This document shows, in pieces, positions 37,262 to 48,165 of a stretch of 64,000 bases of DNA. The stretch is from Parietaria judaica (lineage: Eukaryota; Streptophyta; Magnoliopsida; Rosales; Urticaceae). Within the stretch, counting starts at the first letter, position 1. Each line of letters starts with the position of its first letter. Under the pieces are notes generated by a model that was not told where the DNA came from, made no database searches, and saw only the letters and a list, made by a program, of their open reading frames with translations. Both the position numbers and the translations under genes were made by a program. The stretch is from positions 24,051,056 through 24,115,055 of the forward strand of contig OX940868.1 in NCBI GenBank assembly GCA_954871525.1, in the 5' to 3' direction.

Positions 37262-38433
37262 GCAAGAGGAAGTGGGAAATAAAAAGTTCTAGTTTTACAT
37301 GTATGGCCTTGAATTTCATTTGTTGCTATATTTACCTCTCCAAGTGAAAATTGGTGTCATCAATTTTGGTATGTTTACACATTGTCGTCCCTCAATTGCG
37401 ATAATAAGATAGTGATGATGATCGAAGAATGAATGAAGCAATACTAAATTTTTGCCCGGTTATTATTTTTAGAGAAAAATTATGTTTTTGTACCGGCTAT
37501 TTTTATTTTTTAAATTCGTAAGAACAACCGAAATGTATATTTTTTATGTCTATTTGACAATATTACTACTCTATTTTTTATATATAAAAAAAAATTGTAG
37601 TTAATTTCTTGAAAACTTTAGATTGATGATTGGTACTTTTTGGGGAAAAAAATAGTATAGCTTTTGTCTTAATTTAAATTTAAAATTTTGAATAAGAGTT
37701 AATTGTGAATCTCTTTATTAAAATGGTGGGATGGTATTAGAAATATAATTACATTTATGTGTTTAGTTATTTTTTAAAAGAAACATATTAATGTGAAAAA
37801 TGAAAATAAAGAGCACAAAATCAAAATGCACGACATCAAATGATAGATTAATGTAATAAAAAGTGAAAGAAAAAAAAATACAGTCTAATTAATTCTATAT
37901 CTCTTTTATGCAAAAGTTTATCAGAGTGAAATAAATTCGAATAATGACGATAAAAGAGTATTTGTAATGAATTTTTCTTAAAATAGAGTATGGTGCCTTT
38001 TGTATAATTTCATCACCAATAGCATCTTTATTGCCAAATCGCAACAAAAATGATTTGAACCAAAGATTTTTATAAGATTGAAGATCACCAAAACACGACA
38101 ATCACTCATCTGCAGACGAAGGGCAATCAAAAGAGCACCCAATTTAGAGTGCCAACTCGAAATCTCGAAATTTTTTATACTTATTACGAATTGAAATCGT
38201 GCTTTGAAGATTTTGTCCGAAATTTTTTCTAGGCCCGCCGGCCACAATTTGTCTTAAAACTAATTAAAAAAAAAAGAAGCTAAAATCCCGATTCCCAATT
38301 ACAGTACTACCCCTAGTAATAATTGGATGGTTGATTTTTTTCCTTATAAACTAAATGTTTTTTAGTGTACACTCTGCAAATACCATATCACACAAACGAA
38401 ACTGGAGAGACCAAATTAGGGTTACGAGCGCAC
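37262..38433. other. Intergenic region before the F-box gene
   Basis: AT-rich DNA without a recognisable gene. The right part, from about 38380, is probably the F-box gene leader. Confidence 0.5.
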
Positions 38434-38490
38434 GAAGAAGAAGAAGAAGAAGAAGAAGAAGAAGAAGAAGAAGAAGAAGAAGAGGAAGAA
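38434..38490 (+). repeat. (GAA)n microsatellite in the F-box gene leader
   Basis: Sixteen perfect GAA units (38434-38481) followed by GAGGAAGAA. The tract lies about 300 bases before the F-box start codon, in or near its transcribed leader. Confidence 0.9.
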
Positions 38491-38790
38491 ACTGTCAAGA
38501 TCAAGATCAAGAGCCATCAACTCTTTGAATTATCGGCTTGTGAGTTATTCTCTTTCGAATTTTGAATGCATAACTTCGAAGCAAGCCATCAACGAAATAA
38601 ATCTGTCTGAAATAATGTTGCCTAAAGCTGAGTTTCTCTTTTTATTTTGATTTTATGGAATAATGTTTTTATTTTCATGAAATGTGAATCTGTATTGAAG
38701 CACTCCAGGTGTTTGATGATTTAGCTGAATGCATGTTACACTTTATTTGTAGGTTCTGTTTTGCCATTAGAGAGAGAGAAAGAGAGAGAC

Positions 38791-40609
38791 ATGAAGCGTA
38801 AAGTCCACAAGACTCGCGCCACTGTATTATCCGACCTGCCTGAATCGGCTTTGCATCACATTTTGTCACATCTCCCTTTGAAAGATTCGATTCGAACCTC
38901 TGTGCTCTCTAAGCAATGGAATTCTGCTCTGAAGTCTAATCCGTTTCTGGACTTTGCGCAACCTCGTGATAGGGTTGGGTCGCCAGGGTTCAAGAAGCGG
39001 CTTAGAGAATTCTTTAACTTTGTGGATAGGTCTTTGAAACACTTTGATCGGAATAAGCTTGGCATAGAGAGAATGCATTTAGATATGTCTTACATCAATA
39101 GACGCGCAGTTCCACTAATCAATACATGGTTGCCAATAGCTCTTCACAACGGTGTTTCGAACCTTCACTTCCATGCCAATTTTTCTTTGGAAGGAGGTAG
39201 CGGTCCAATTTACCCTCTCCCTGAATCAACATTTGTAGTCAACTCGTCACTATCAAGTGGTTCGTTCAAGTTTTTTCGCCTTAAAAACTTGAAGCTGTCT
39301 TCAGTTAGTCTAGGTGAGAATCTTGTCTGCGATATCATCCAAAATTGTCCTAATATCAACCATCTTTCTCTATGGGATATTTGTGGTTTGAAAGCTCTCA
39401 ATATTTCTAAACTCGACAAACTTGTGAGTCTTCAAGTATTAGCGTGTAGCCCTTGGATCAGGAGCTTTTATGTAAATGCCCCCTCTCTCGAGCATGTTTC
39501 CTTTGTGTTCTCGGGGGAAGTATTTGATCTAACCTCTTGTTGTAATCTGAGAAAAATAAAGTTTTCCAACGACAAAATCGCATTCAACGATGCTCGATTT
39601 CATCAGCACATCTCTAAATTTCCTCTCCTGGAGGATCTCGAAATATCATGTTGTCATAGCCTTCAAAGGATTAAGATTTCATTGCAGCGACTGAAGCATC
39701 TTCGGGTATATCGTTGTAATGGGGTCAAAGTTATCGAAATTGATGCTCCCAGTCTAGAATGTTTTGAACTCGCACTAGGTAATCAAGATGTGCTTATTTT
39801 GGTTTCATCAAATGGTATTCGGTGCTCCATGCATTTTTCTTACGTCATGGGATACGAACGTTCTTGGTCCCTTAAGTTAAGGGAATCTCTCGGAGTTCCT
39901 TTTAATGGTGTGAATTTTGATATATGGAAACATTCCATCAAGGTATGACTTTTAGTTTGAATTTGCATCTATTTTCTTTGTCGATTTCGCTTTCGTATTT
40001 TGTCTCACTTGGGTTTTGTTTCATTTTAATTGACAGTTTACTTTTGGTCCTCATGTATCACGAGAAGTTGTGAATCCCAATGTTGCCAAAGTTGATTGCT
40101 TAGATCTCACTGGTCTTAGAATTGTCGGTTCATTCCGTTGGGTGACTCTTCTAGACACACTTCTATCAGGCTGTCATCCAAAGATAGTTTCTATGACTGT
40201 AGATACCAGTGACAAAGACAATTGCGTAAACGTATGCCGTGACATTTCCTTCTATATATATTATGTTAAAAAACAAAAAGGCTTACTTATTTGCGAGCAC
40301 TATGGTTTGCTTTGCGTGCAGGTTTTTCGCAAGATGTTGGTGCAAAGTGAGTGCCAACTATGCTGCAATTTAGTCCATTGCAAGTGCTGGCGCCGTCACT
40401 TGAAAGCTGCAAAGATCAAGAGCATCAATGGAATCGAATTGAACATAAAAGACGTCGGTAAAATTGATCACAAGCAGTTTCTTCGTGTGCTGGACACATT
40501 CTTGTCAATTCCAATGGATAGTGAAGTACAGTTTAAACTGAATTGGGATCATTCGTACATTACTCCTCAAGAAGAATCTCTTACGAGATTTTCCATAAGT
40601 TCCGAATGA
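38791..40609 (+). CDS. F-box/LRR protein (putative SCF substrate receptor)
   Basis: Exons 38791-39942, 40037-40231 and 40322-40609 join in phase to 544 residues. The F-box lies at about residues 13-55, with the family pattern LSDLPESALHHILSHLPLKD, then RTSVLSKQW. The middle shows leucine-rich repeats of the plant F-box/LRR type (LKNLKLSSVSL, CPNINHLSLWD, FPLLEDLEISCC, LKHLRVYRC, PSLECFEL). The C-terminal exons encode a tail with several cysteines (CQLCCNLVHCKCW) that I do not recognise as an FBD domain. Members bind SKP1-like proteins through the F-box and recruit substrates for ubiquitination; the target here is unknown. The start was taken at the ATG just before the F-box; the frame is open for 10 codons further upstream without another ATG. 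Confidence 0.88.
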
Positions 40610-41427
40610 AAGCCGTAGAACCGAATTTATTGCTACTGGCCTTCTTATTGTAAATACTCTGGATCCAAATTAGTTTGTTTAACTGAATATTTCAACTGTT
40701 TGAACCTTCATATTTGAACCTTCATATCTGATTTGAACCTTCATATCTGATTCGATTTAGTATATGTAAGTTAAATGTTCCTATAGGATTATGAGCTAGG
40801 GTTTATCAATTTATTTTAGTAGAGTAATTATGAAAATCATATGTGATTTATGCCGTATTACTCTTTGCAATATGTCTATCGAACTCATACCATGCTGATT
40901 TAAATATTTTTAAATAATTTATTAGGACATTAAAACATTTTTCAAACAGAGTTGTATCCAAGGTTTGAAAATCGCAAAAAACCGCCGGCATGTCTATGAT
41001 ACTTTGTTTTTATAAATGTAGGCAACTTTTACGTATTTTTCATTTTCATTTTCATTTTCATTTTCTATCTTGTTGGCGACATTTTGAAGACGACGTAATT
41101 ACGTATTGTAAATAATCGCAAATCATTTTGGCTGTTGAAGACGACGTAATTACGAAGTAGTTTAGTAGCTAAGGTTGCCTTAAAGTGTATCTCAGTAGGG
41201 ATTTCAAATTTTGCCAGAGTATTGTGTTGGATCTATAGACCACATGTTTCTATTTTTTTTCTTTCTTTTTGGATTTTAGTAAACTTAATAATATATAATT
41301 GCTTAATGTTAGTACAACAATAATATATGTATTATATTTATACTAAGAATAACATAATAAGACCTTCATACTATAAATATTTTAAGCGTTCTTTAAAAAT
41401 CCATCAGTAACCCGTCGGTTACCAGGT
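40610..41427. other. Intergenic region with short tandem repeats
   Basis: Contains about three copies of a ~19-bp tgaaccttcatat unit at 40698-40752, an (ATTTTC)n run near 41038-41062, and two copies of gaagacgacgtaattacg about 50 bp apart near 41088 and 41138. No gene was recognised. Confidence 0.6.
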
Positions 41428-42520
41428 TGTTGGGACTATGCCCTCAAATTAGATAAAACCCCACATTTACTATCATTTGTGTATATCATAAATAAACTAA
41501 GACATTATGATAATCTATTATAAGTAAACTAAGACTTTGAATGTTATCCTTAGTTTATTAAAATATTGTGATTAACCAGCACACGGAGTCTATGTTGTGC
41601 AGTAGAATTTGGTAAATGCAATAATAAATCCAAAGTGGTTTGTGACTAAATGAAAATCTCTCCATTGATAATGTCATTAACGTGACTCAATCACATCATA
41701 TGATGTAGTGATTGAATCCGGGTCACAGGCGTGTCCGGGCGTGATTGATTGCAATCGGTATGAAATGATTCACACCGGACAAGACTTGACTGATTCAGTA
41801 TAAGTACTCATAATAAACCGTCACTAAATACTTATTATCAAATCGTAAAAGATGATTGAGTACCCGAATGCGAATGGGGGTCGACGACGAGATGTGACGA
41901 TACTGATGTCTGAGAAGATCGCCAGCGCACGACGAGGAGAGTCGACGAGAGAGATCCGAAGCGACAAGGGCGAGGTAAACTTGAACGTCGACGAGAGGGA
42001 GCGACAACAATGTGAGGAAGGCGTAACCGAAGAGTAAGGAGGTCTGTCTCGAAAGGACAAGGAAAGCTCAGCGTCGACGAGGGACTCCTGCTAGCGAGTC
42101 GGCGGCGCCAATGACTAACGATGTGATGCGCATTTAATGAAGCCTTTATTGATCCGGTATAGCCAACCACCCGAAGCTGCACATAGCATCGGTTAACCAT
42201 GCTTTGCATGGGTTAATAATGCTTTCCCGAAATCACTCTTGGAGAAGCGAACGATGGGACATGACAAAAGGGGCGGGAAACGTGCAATGAGAGATTAATG
42301 TAAACTCTATATAAGTCAGCAAGAGCCTCAGTTGTAAGGGGTACGAAAACAAGGAGAAGAAATAGAGAGTTGTAACATCTATTATCAATACTCTTGCACT
42401 CATTATTTGAGATCTTCTCAAGTGTTCCAGCTAAAAAAGAGAGAAACCGAACTTCCTTCATTAAAAACAAAAATGACTCTTTGTGACCGGAGTGTGTGCG
42501 ATTCGCCCTCAACAAATAAG
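41428..42520. mobile_element. LTR-retrotransposon-like fragments
   Basis: From 41428 the sequence begins tgttgggactatgccctc, resembling the start of copia LTRs, and contains blocks such as gggtcacaggcgtgtccg. Further right, near 42300-42460, a TATA-like tctatataagtcag is followed about 60 bp later by gttgtaacatctattatcaa and a ttctcaagtgttcc block, which resembles the R/U5 of Ty3-type LTRs. Between them lies a purine-rich gacgac/gagagg segment with no gene. No coding domain, primer site or target duplication could be fixed, so class and ends are uncertain. Confidence 0.35.
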
Positions 42521-42932
42521 CATTCATAAGATCAACTTTGAAAGTACCACGAGACACCCTGCCGTGACGTTGATAATCACGCACCAATTGCCGAGATACA
42601 TGTATATTATATCTATTAAGCTCTTTAGAAAAAGTAATTTGTTGAGGGCCGATATGGTCCGAAAAGAGGATCTAGTTGAATACGATTAGCTATCGCTTTA
42701 GGAATACACTCGTCGTAGACCAAATTACAACTAGAAATCGGGTATCAATTCCACGCAAGTGAAAGCTCGGAAAAACGATTTTAGATACATGCGCCACATT
42801 CCACTACACTAAAAATGGTACTTTTGCCGTTAATATCCCTTATAATTCTCTTCTTGTAGTTCTAGGCTGCCAGGTTCATCTGTATCAGCTACACACTCTT
42901 CTTCCTCTCCGCAGAGATTCTCGAGCGAAGCC

Positions 42933-44844
42933 ATGGAAGCAGCTTCGACTTCCATCTTCAAATCTCCGCCATTCTCGACCACCACCGTAACCGATCATCT
43001 CTGCTGCTCGCTGCCCAGAAACGTCCCTCCGTTTTCCCGCTCTCCCAACTTTCCCGAGAAAGCCTCCTCCTTCCTCGGCAGACATCTCCGCCTCAACGCT
43101 CTCACCGCCTCCTGCTCGAGCTCGCCGCCCAAGTACCTCGACAATCCCTCTCAGGAACTCGCCGTTCTCCTCGATGTCGAAGGGTGATACTTCCTGTTAA
43201 TCCAACGAATTCAGCTTGTCCAGTCTCGATATAGGAACGAGATTGTGAAGTTCTGTTGAGTTTGAGCATTGAATGTTGATCAACATAGATTTAGAAACAG
43301 TTATGATCCTAATTTCTATAAATAAATTGCGATTTTCAGGGTTCTTGTGGATGCTTATCGCCTTGGAAATCGCCAAGCCTTCAACACAGGTGAATTCAAT
43401 GCCTTGATGTGTTTGTTCATTGAAGCTTACTTATTGTAGAACGAGCATTTTCCGATTTTTTTTTTTTGTATGGCGTTTGCGCTCGATCCTGTAAATCGAT
43501 GATTCTAATTCACGTACTCGATCAAATGATTTAGCCCTTATTGACAATCTAGAGGAACATATGTGCTTTTTGACTCATTCCTCGGTTTTTTCCTGGTAGC
43601 GTTTCGGAAGCTCGGGCTGGATTGTGCGAATTGGAGCGAGCCCGTCTATTTAGATCTTTTAAGGTGCGAAATTAGTAAAATTTTACGATTTATAGTTAAG
43701 AACAGCATGTACTAAACAAACTATCAATGTGATCAAATGTGAGATAAGTTGATTTAGATGTTAACTTTTTGAAAAATTTGCTGAAAACTTGGATATAATT
43801 TTCAGGAGAAGTCTTGGTGATGAGGAAAAGATGTTACATTTGTTTTTTAACCGGGTAAGCTGTTATTCTCTTAATACGAAAGGTATTTCGTCTAAGAGTT
43901 GTGGTACGTAAATGTATAAATAGTAAAATAACCAAATTGTTTGAATCTACTTATAGATTGGCTGGCCAACTTCGCTGCCCACAAGCGAAAAGGGGTCGTT
44001 TGTCAAAAGTGTTCTTCGAGGAAAGGTAAAATATATATATATATATATATTTATTTTTTTATATTTTGACAAACTAGTTGCAGAAATAAAAAATATAAGC
44101 TGTGTGAAATATAAATACTAATGTTCCAATTTGGCCATTTCTCTCCTCAAAAGAGATATTAAACTATGTGTATGATTATTGGCTACTTTTTTTTTTTCAT
44201 TAGCTTTAGATCTCTCAAGTGGACCGAACTGGACCGGGACCTACATTAATTAATCCTAACACATCTCTGCATACTCTTTTGTTAGTTTTATTTATTTATT
44301 AGGTAGCTTCATTTGGTGCTGGTTTATTCGAATCAAGTTTGTGTTACTCGTTTAACTGAGTTCTCTGCCATATTGGTTTGGTTCCTTTACTTGATAATTT
44401 TATCCACTAGTAATAAAAAAAATGACTCAGAAATTGATCAACTGTCTGCAGGTAAATGCATTGGACGAGTTTTTGGTGTCAAAAGATTTACCTTTTCGGC
44501 CTGGAGTTGAAGAGTGAGTTCTTGGCGGTCGATATTTTCTTCAAATTTCTCATGATTTTCCAATCTTAAAGAGGCTTCAGCGTGATCTTATAATCTTCAT
44601 TTGCACAACTCTTTGTTTACTATCGTTCATTCAATTTGCAGATTTATCGATAGTGCTCACAGAGACGAAGTTCCCGTGATCCTATTGACTGCGTATAGTA
44701 AAAATGCAGATAAGTTGGCAAGGTATTTGGGAAAATGCTCTTACATTTAATGCATGATAAAAGTACATTTAATACTGCCCTTTTTACTTTATATTTATTT
44801 TTAAAAAATTTCTTTATAATTGGTCAATAATTGAACTGATATTT

Positions 44845-44891
<47 letters not shown>

Positions 44892-46130
44892 TTATTTACA
44901 TGATTCATAAATTAAATTTAGTTGGTGACTGCTCTTTCTTGTTTGATTGAAGTTTTAGTTTCACATTTGTTCAAATTTCAAAAATGTTAGATCCATCACT
45001 GAAAAGCTTGGCGGTGAAAGAGTCTCTAAGGTCAAGTTTATTGGCAATGAGGAAGTAGAGCAAAGCATGTATGGGCGACTTGTACGAAATAAGGAACTTT
45101 CTTCGGCTTTAGACGACCAAATCGCTAATGAGGCAAAAAAAGCCGGTATGGTTTGTTCGTCTTGTAACAAACATCAGTCTACAGCTTAAAAAAACGGAAC
45201 AATAGGCTTAAAATTTATACTGATACAATCAGCTGATAATATAAACTTAACTAGCTATACTTACAATAACTAATTATATGCAATCATTATTACGATATTT
45301 TCCCTAGCCTTGGAGCTCTAGAGTAACTTACCACAGTTGAGTTATTTATTTATATCGCGTTTTGGGGAACAGTGTCTGCTGAGAAGCAGAGGATAGCTGA
45401 GAAAGTTGCGTCGACGCTGAAGCTGAGCGTCGAAATAGATAGCACCCCCTCGGAAAGGCCAGTATTCTCGTGCTTGCCTTAATTTTTTTACTTTTTGTTT
45501 CTTTATTAATTGTTAAATATAAGGTACTAAGTAATTAAAATTTAAAAGTCAACTTATAGATCTCAATCGCCGTAAGGAACACATGAGAATTACAGATACA
45601 ACCCAAGCAAATAATTAAAAAAAGCAGAGAAGTTGATTTCTTGTGACCTTTTTTATTATATTTTAACAAAGTTACAATAATCCAGCTTAGAGAAGATCAT
45701 AGCAGCGCTTCGTGCGGGGGCGGAAATTACAGGTCTGCCCGTCTACAACTGTGTCTTTGTGGCGGGAACTCAATCTAGCGTAACAGCAGCAGAGCGAATC
45801 GGCATGCCGTGTGTCGTTCTTCGAAGCAGGTTAAATGTCACAATTTCCTTCATTCTGGATGGGAAAACTGAAAATCAATATTCATAATTATGTTCAATAA
45901 TAATTAAAATGGTAAAATTTTGGATTTGCATAGACGAGTCAGTTTCTTTACGAACATGTTTACTGGTCCCGATTTCTTTCGTCGATGAACATCATCAAAC
46001 CTTTTAAATTGTTGCTCGATTTCCCAGTTTGACATCACGAGCGGAGTTTCCGTCCGCAAAAGCCGTCCTTGACGGGTTTGGAGATGCGGATTTGACTGTC
46101 ACTAAGCTACGCCAGAAGCGATGGTCATGA
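42933..46130 (+). CDS. Plastid-targeted HAD-like (CbbY-type) protein with degenerate active site
   Basis: Eleven exons join in phase to 370 residues: 42933-43183, 43340-43389, 43600-43663, 43806-43854, 43957-44025, 44452-44513, 44642-44722, 44991-45145, 45373-45457, 45686-45829 and 46028-46130. Residues 1-60 are Ser/Pro/Thr-rich and form a likely chloroplast transit peptide. HAD motif I reads LLDVEGVLVD (D81, E83) where active phosphatases have DxD. Motif II is LLTAY (T198). Motif IV, normally an acidic pair, reads FVAGTQ (313-318). A CbbY-like cap lies between motifs I and II. The body matches, as I recall it, the protein encoded by Arabidopsis At5g45170. The gene is tail-to-tail with the RHD3-like gene. 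The ninth intron appears to use a GC donor (AAAG|GCCAGT). Catalysis is doubtful, so the role is unknown. Confidence 0.88.
44849..44886 (+). repeat. Poly(T) tract, 38 bases
   Basis: An uninterrupted run of 38 T in intron 7 of the HAD-like gene, far longer than a normal polypyrimidine tract and about 105 bases before the next exon. It could be the tail of an antisense retroelement insertion, or slippage expansion. Confidence 0.9.
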
Positions 46131-46354
46131 TCCGAGGTCGTATCCGTCAGATTTTATAGTTTGTTTTGCAGAAGTTTCTCATATGAACCATCTTTGCAAG
46201 CTGAGGAAGCTTTTGTTTGTGTACCATTTTATTCTTCCCCAGAACATATGCATGTCATCTTATTGTACAGTCCATTTAAATAAGAACTCATTATCTTATT
46301 TTAGGATTAAATAATAATAAAATAAAAGAGTTCATTATGAAGAGGTATTATTAT

Positions 46355-46393
<39 letters not shown>

Positions 46394-46642
46394 TGAAAAA
46401 TTAGAAGAAAAAAAAATCAAATGAAGGTGCCTCAGTAATTTAGAATAAATATTATATTTAAAAAACATATATTTTCTTAGAATTTAATTTGCTAATTATT
46501 AGCGGTGAAAAAACATAAATTGAAAACTAAATATACCGATATCGTATATACCGAATATTCAGCTTAACCGGCTGAAACTAAATATACCAAACAAAAACGA
46601 AACACATATATCCTTTAATCCCAATTTTCGGCTATTATATTA

Positions 46643-46929
46643 GGGAAACTTCATAAAATAATTTTCAAAGCACCACATATTCTTTTATTTCACCTCAAGT
46701 TTTCATACTTCTCAAAATAACCTTTTCAAATTTCATTTACCAAAATACCACTGTAAAATTTACATATTGCGTCCTGAAAAATTAAAATATTGTGTCCGAA
46801 AAAAGGAGACAAAATTAAGGGTATTTTAGTACATAAAATTTGAAAATGTTATTTTGAGAAATTATGAAAACTTGAGGTGTAATAAAAAAATATGTGATGT
46901 TTTGAATGTCATTTGATGAAATTTCCTTT
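46643..46929. repeat. MITE-like inverted-repeat element
   Basis: Two arms of about 110 bases are close inverted copies. The left arm includes agggaaacttcat, ttcacctcaagttttcat and ctcaaaataac; the right arm includes their complements in reverse order up to atgaaatttcctt. The core is short and non-coding. A possible 2-3 bp TA/TTA duplication is not certain, so the superfamily is left open. Confidence 0.7.
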
Positions 46930-47384
46930 TACAATCGATTTACCCCATGTACATATTAACCTCAGTGTAAAAAATAATTGCCAGCTTTACTAGTTTGAAA
47001 TCTATATTTCTATCATTTTCTTATTGAATTTTTATAATATATTGACATGTTTTTATTCAATTTTTGGTCCTATTATTCGAACGGTTAATACAGTTAAAAT
47101 ATCTATATCATCACAACCAAATACTATATATCTTGAAATGCAATTATCATCTTTTCAAATAAAGTATTTGCTTTTTTTAATAAAATATTGAAACACCTTG
47201 TTAGGTCTATTATTAAGAAGAAAAAATTGTTCACCCCTAACTAATAATATCATAACCCTTAACAACTTCGAATAATTTTCTCAAAAAAATTTATAGTAAT
47301 TATTCAAGGATAATGAAGTACCCTATTAAAATTTATTGTTATTTATTTTTTTATAGTTTTGTGTCTAATCTATTAGTTTAGAGT

Positions 47385-47890
47385 TAAAGACTAAGGTGAG
47401 AATTTGAGACCGACCACGAAATAAAAAACTGTTATGACACGATTTAAATGGGTTGGGTCTAACATAAATGGATCCGGCTCCAACTGTATCAAACATAAAA
47501 AAAATAACGGGTGAACACGATGAGACCCAATTGGACACGATTAACGAACAAAAAATTACAATTTATGCATTATATATATGTGTTATTAAGTGTTGAATAC
47601 CAATTATATAGAATTTATATTTTTTATTCTATTAACTCCATCGTTCAAGAAAATTGTTGGTAAATTTTAGATAATATAAACATTTTTTTTTGCGTGAATC
47701 GAATTAATTTATCATTTTAAAAATATATAACTTTATTAATTAAATTAAAGTAGACACGATAAACATGGCTAGTAAATAAACAAACTTAGGTCTCATCTTC
47801 TAACACGATTAATAAATAGGTCGAGTTTAAATCTAAAAGAATAAGTAAAGAAAAGGCTAAGACCCGACATGGACACGAATTGTCACCCCT
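47385..47890. repeat. Possible hAT-type non-autonomous remnant
   Basis: The right end reads gacacgaattgtcacccctag, the complement of the TAGGGGTGnCAA termini frequent in plant hAT elements. The left end, ctaaggtgagaatttgag, is a weak inverted match. Internal acacgat/gggtc words recur. No matching 8-bp target duplication was found. Confidence 0.35.
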
Positions 47891-48165
47891 AGTTTAGCCG
47901 GTCAAAAACTATTTGCACCAAAATCAGAAAGAACGAATGCAAATTACTGAATCAATGGCACCAATTAACTCTTACTCTTACTGGAAATATGTTACAACTG
48001 TTTTTTAAGTTGTATTTGTATTTTGTACCATACACTATACAAGATGAACTATAGCATCCAAAATACAAGTTTAGCCCGTTCTGCAGAACCGGTTCACTTC
48101 GACTTTCGACATTCCCATCTCTCGTTCTCAACAAATCTATAAATCAGACTGCGTAAAATCATTAA

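Larger units (their letters stand above)
46131..48165. other. Intergenic region between the HAD-like and RHD3-like genes
   Basis: AT-rich spacer between two convergent genes. It holds a (TA)n tract at 46358-46389, a MITE-like inverted repeat at 46643-46929, and a possible hAT-type remnant at about 47385-47890. No coding region was recognised. Confidence 0.6.

Noticed and set aside
42885..43187. Minus-strand frame opposite the HAD transit-peptide exon
   Set aside because: Shadow frame: exon 1 on the plus strand joins in phase to ten further exons.
46490..47240. hAT element between ttagcggtgaa and gttcaccccta
   Set aside because: The ends are similar, but no 8-bp target duplication matches, and the interval overlaps the better-supported MITE.
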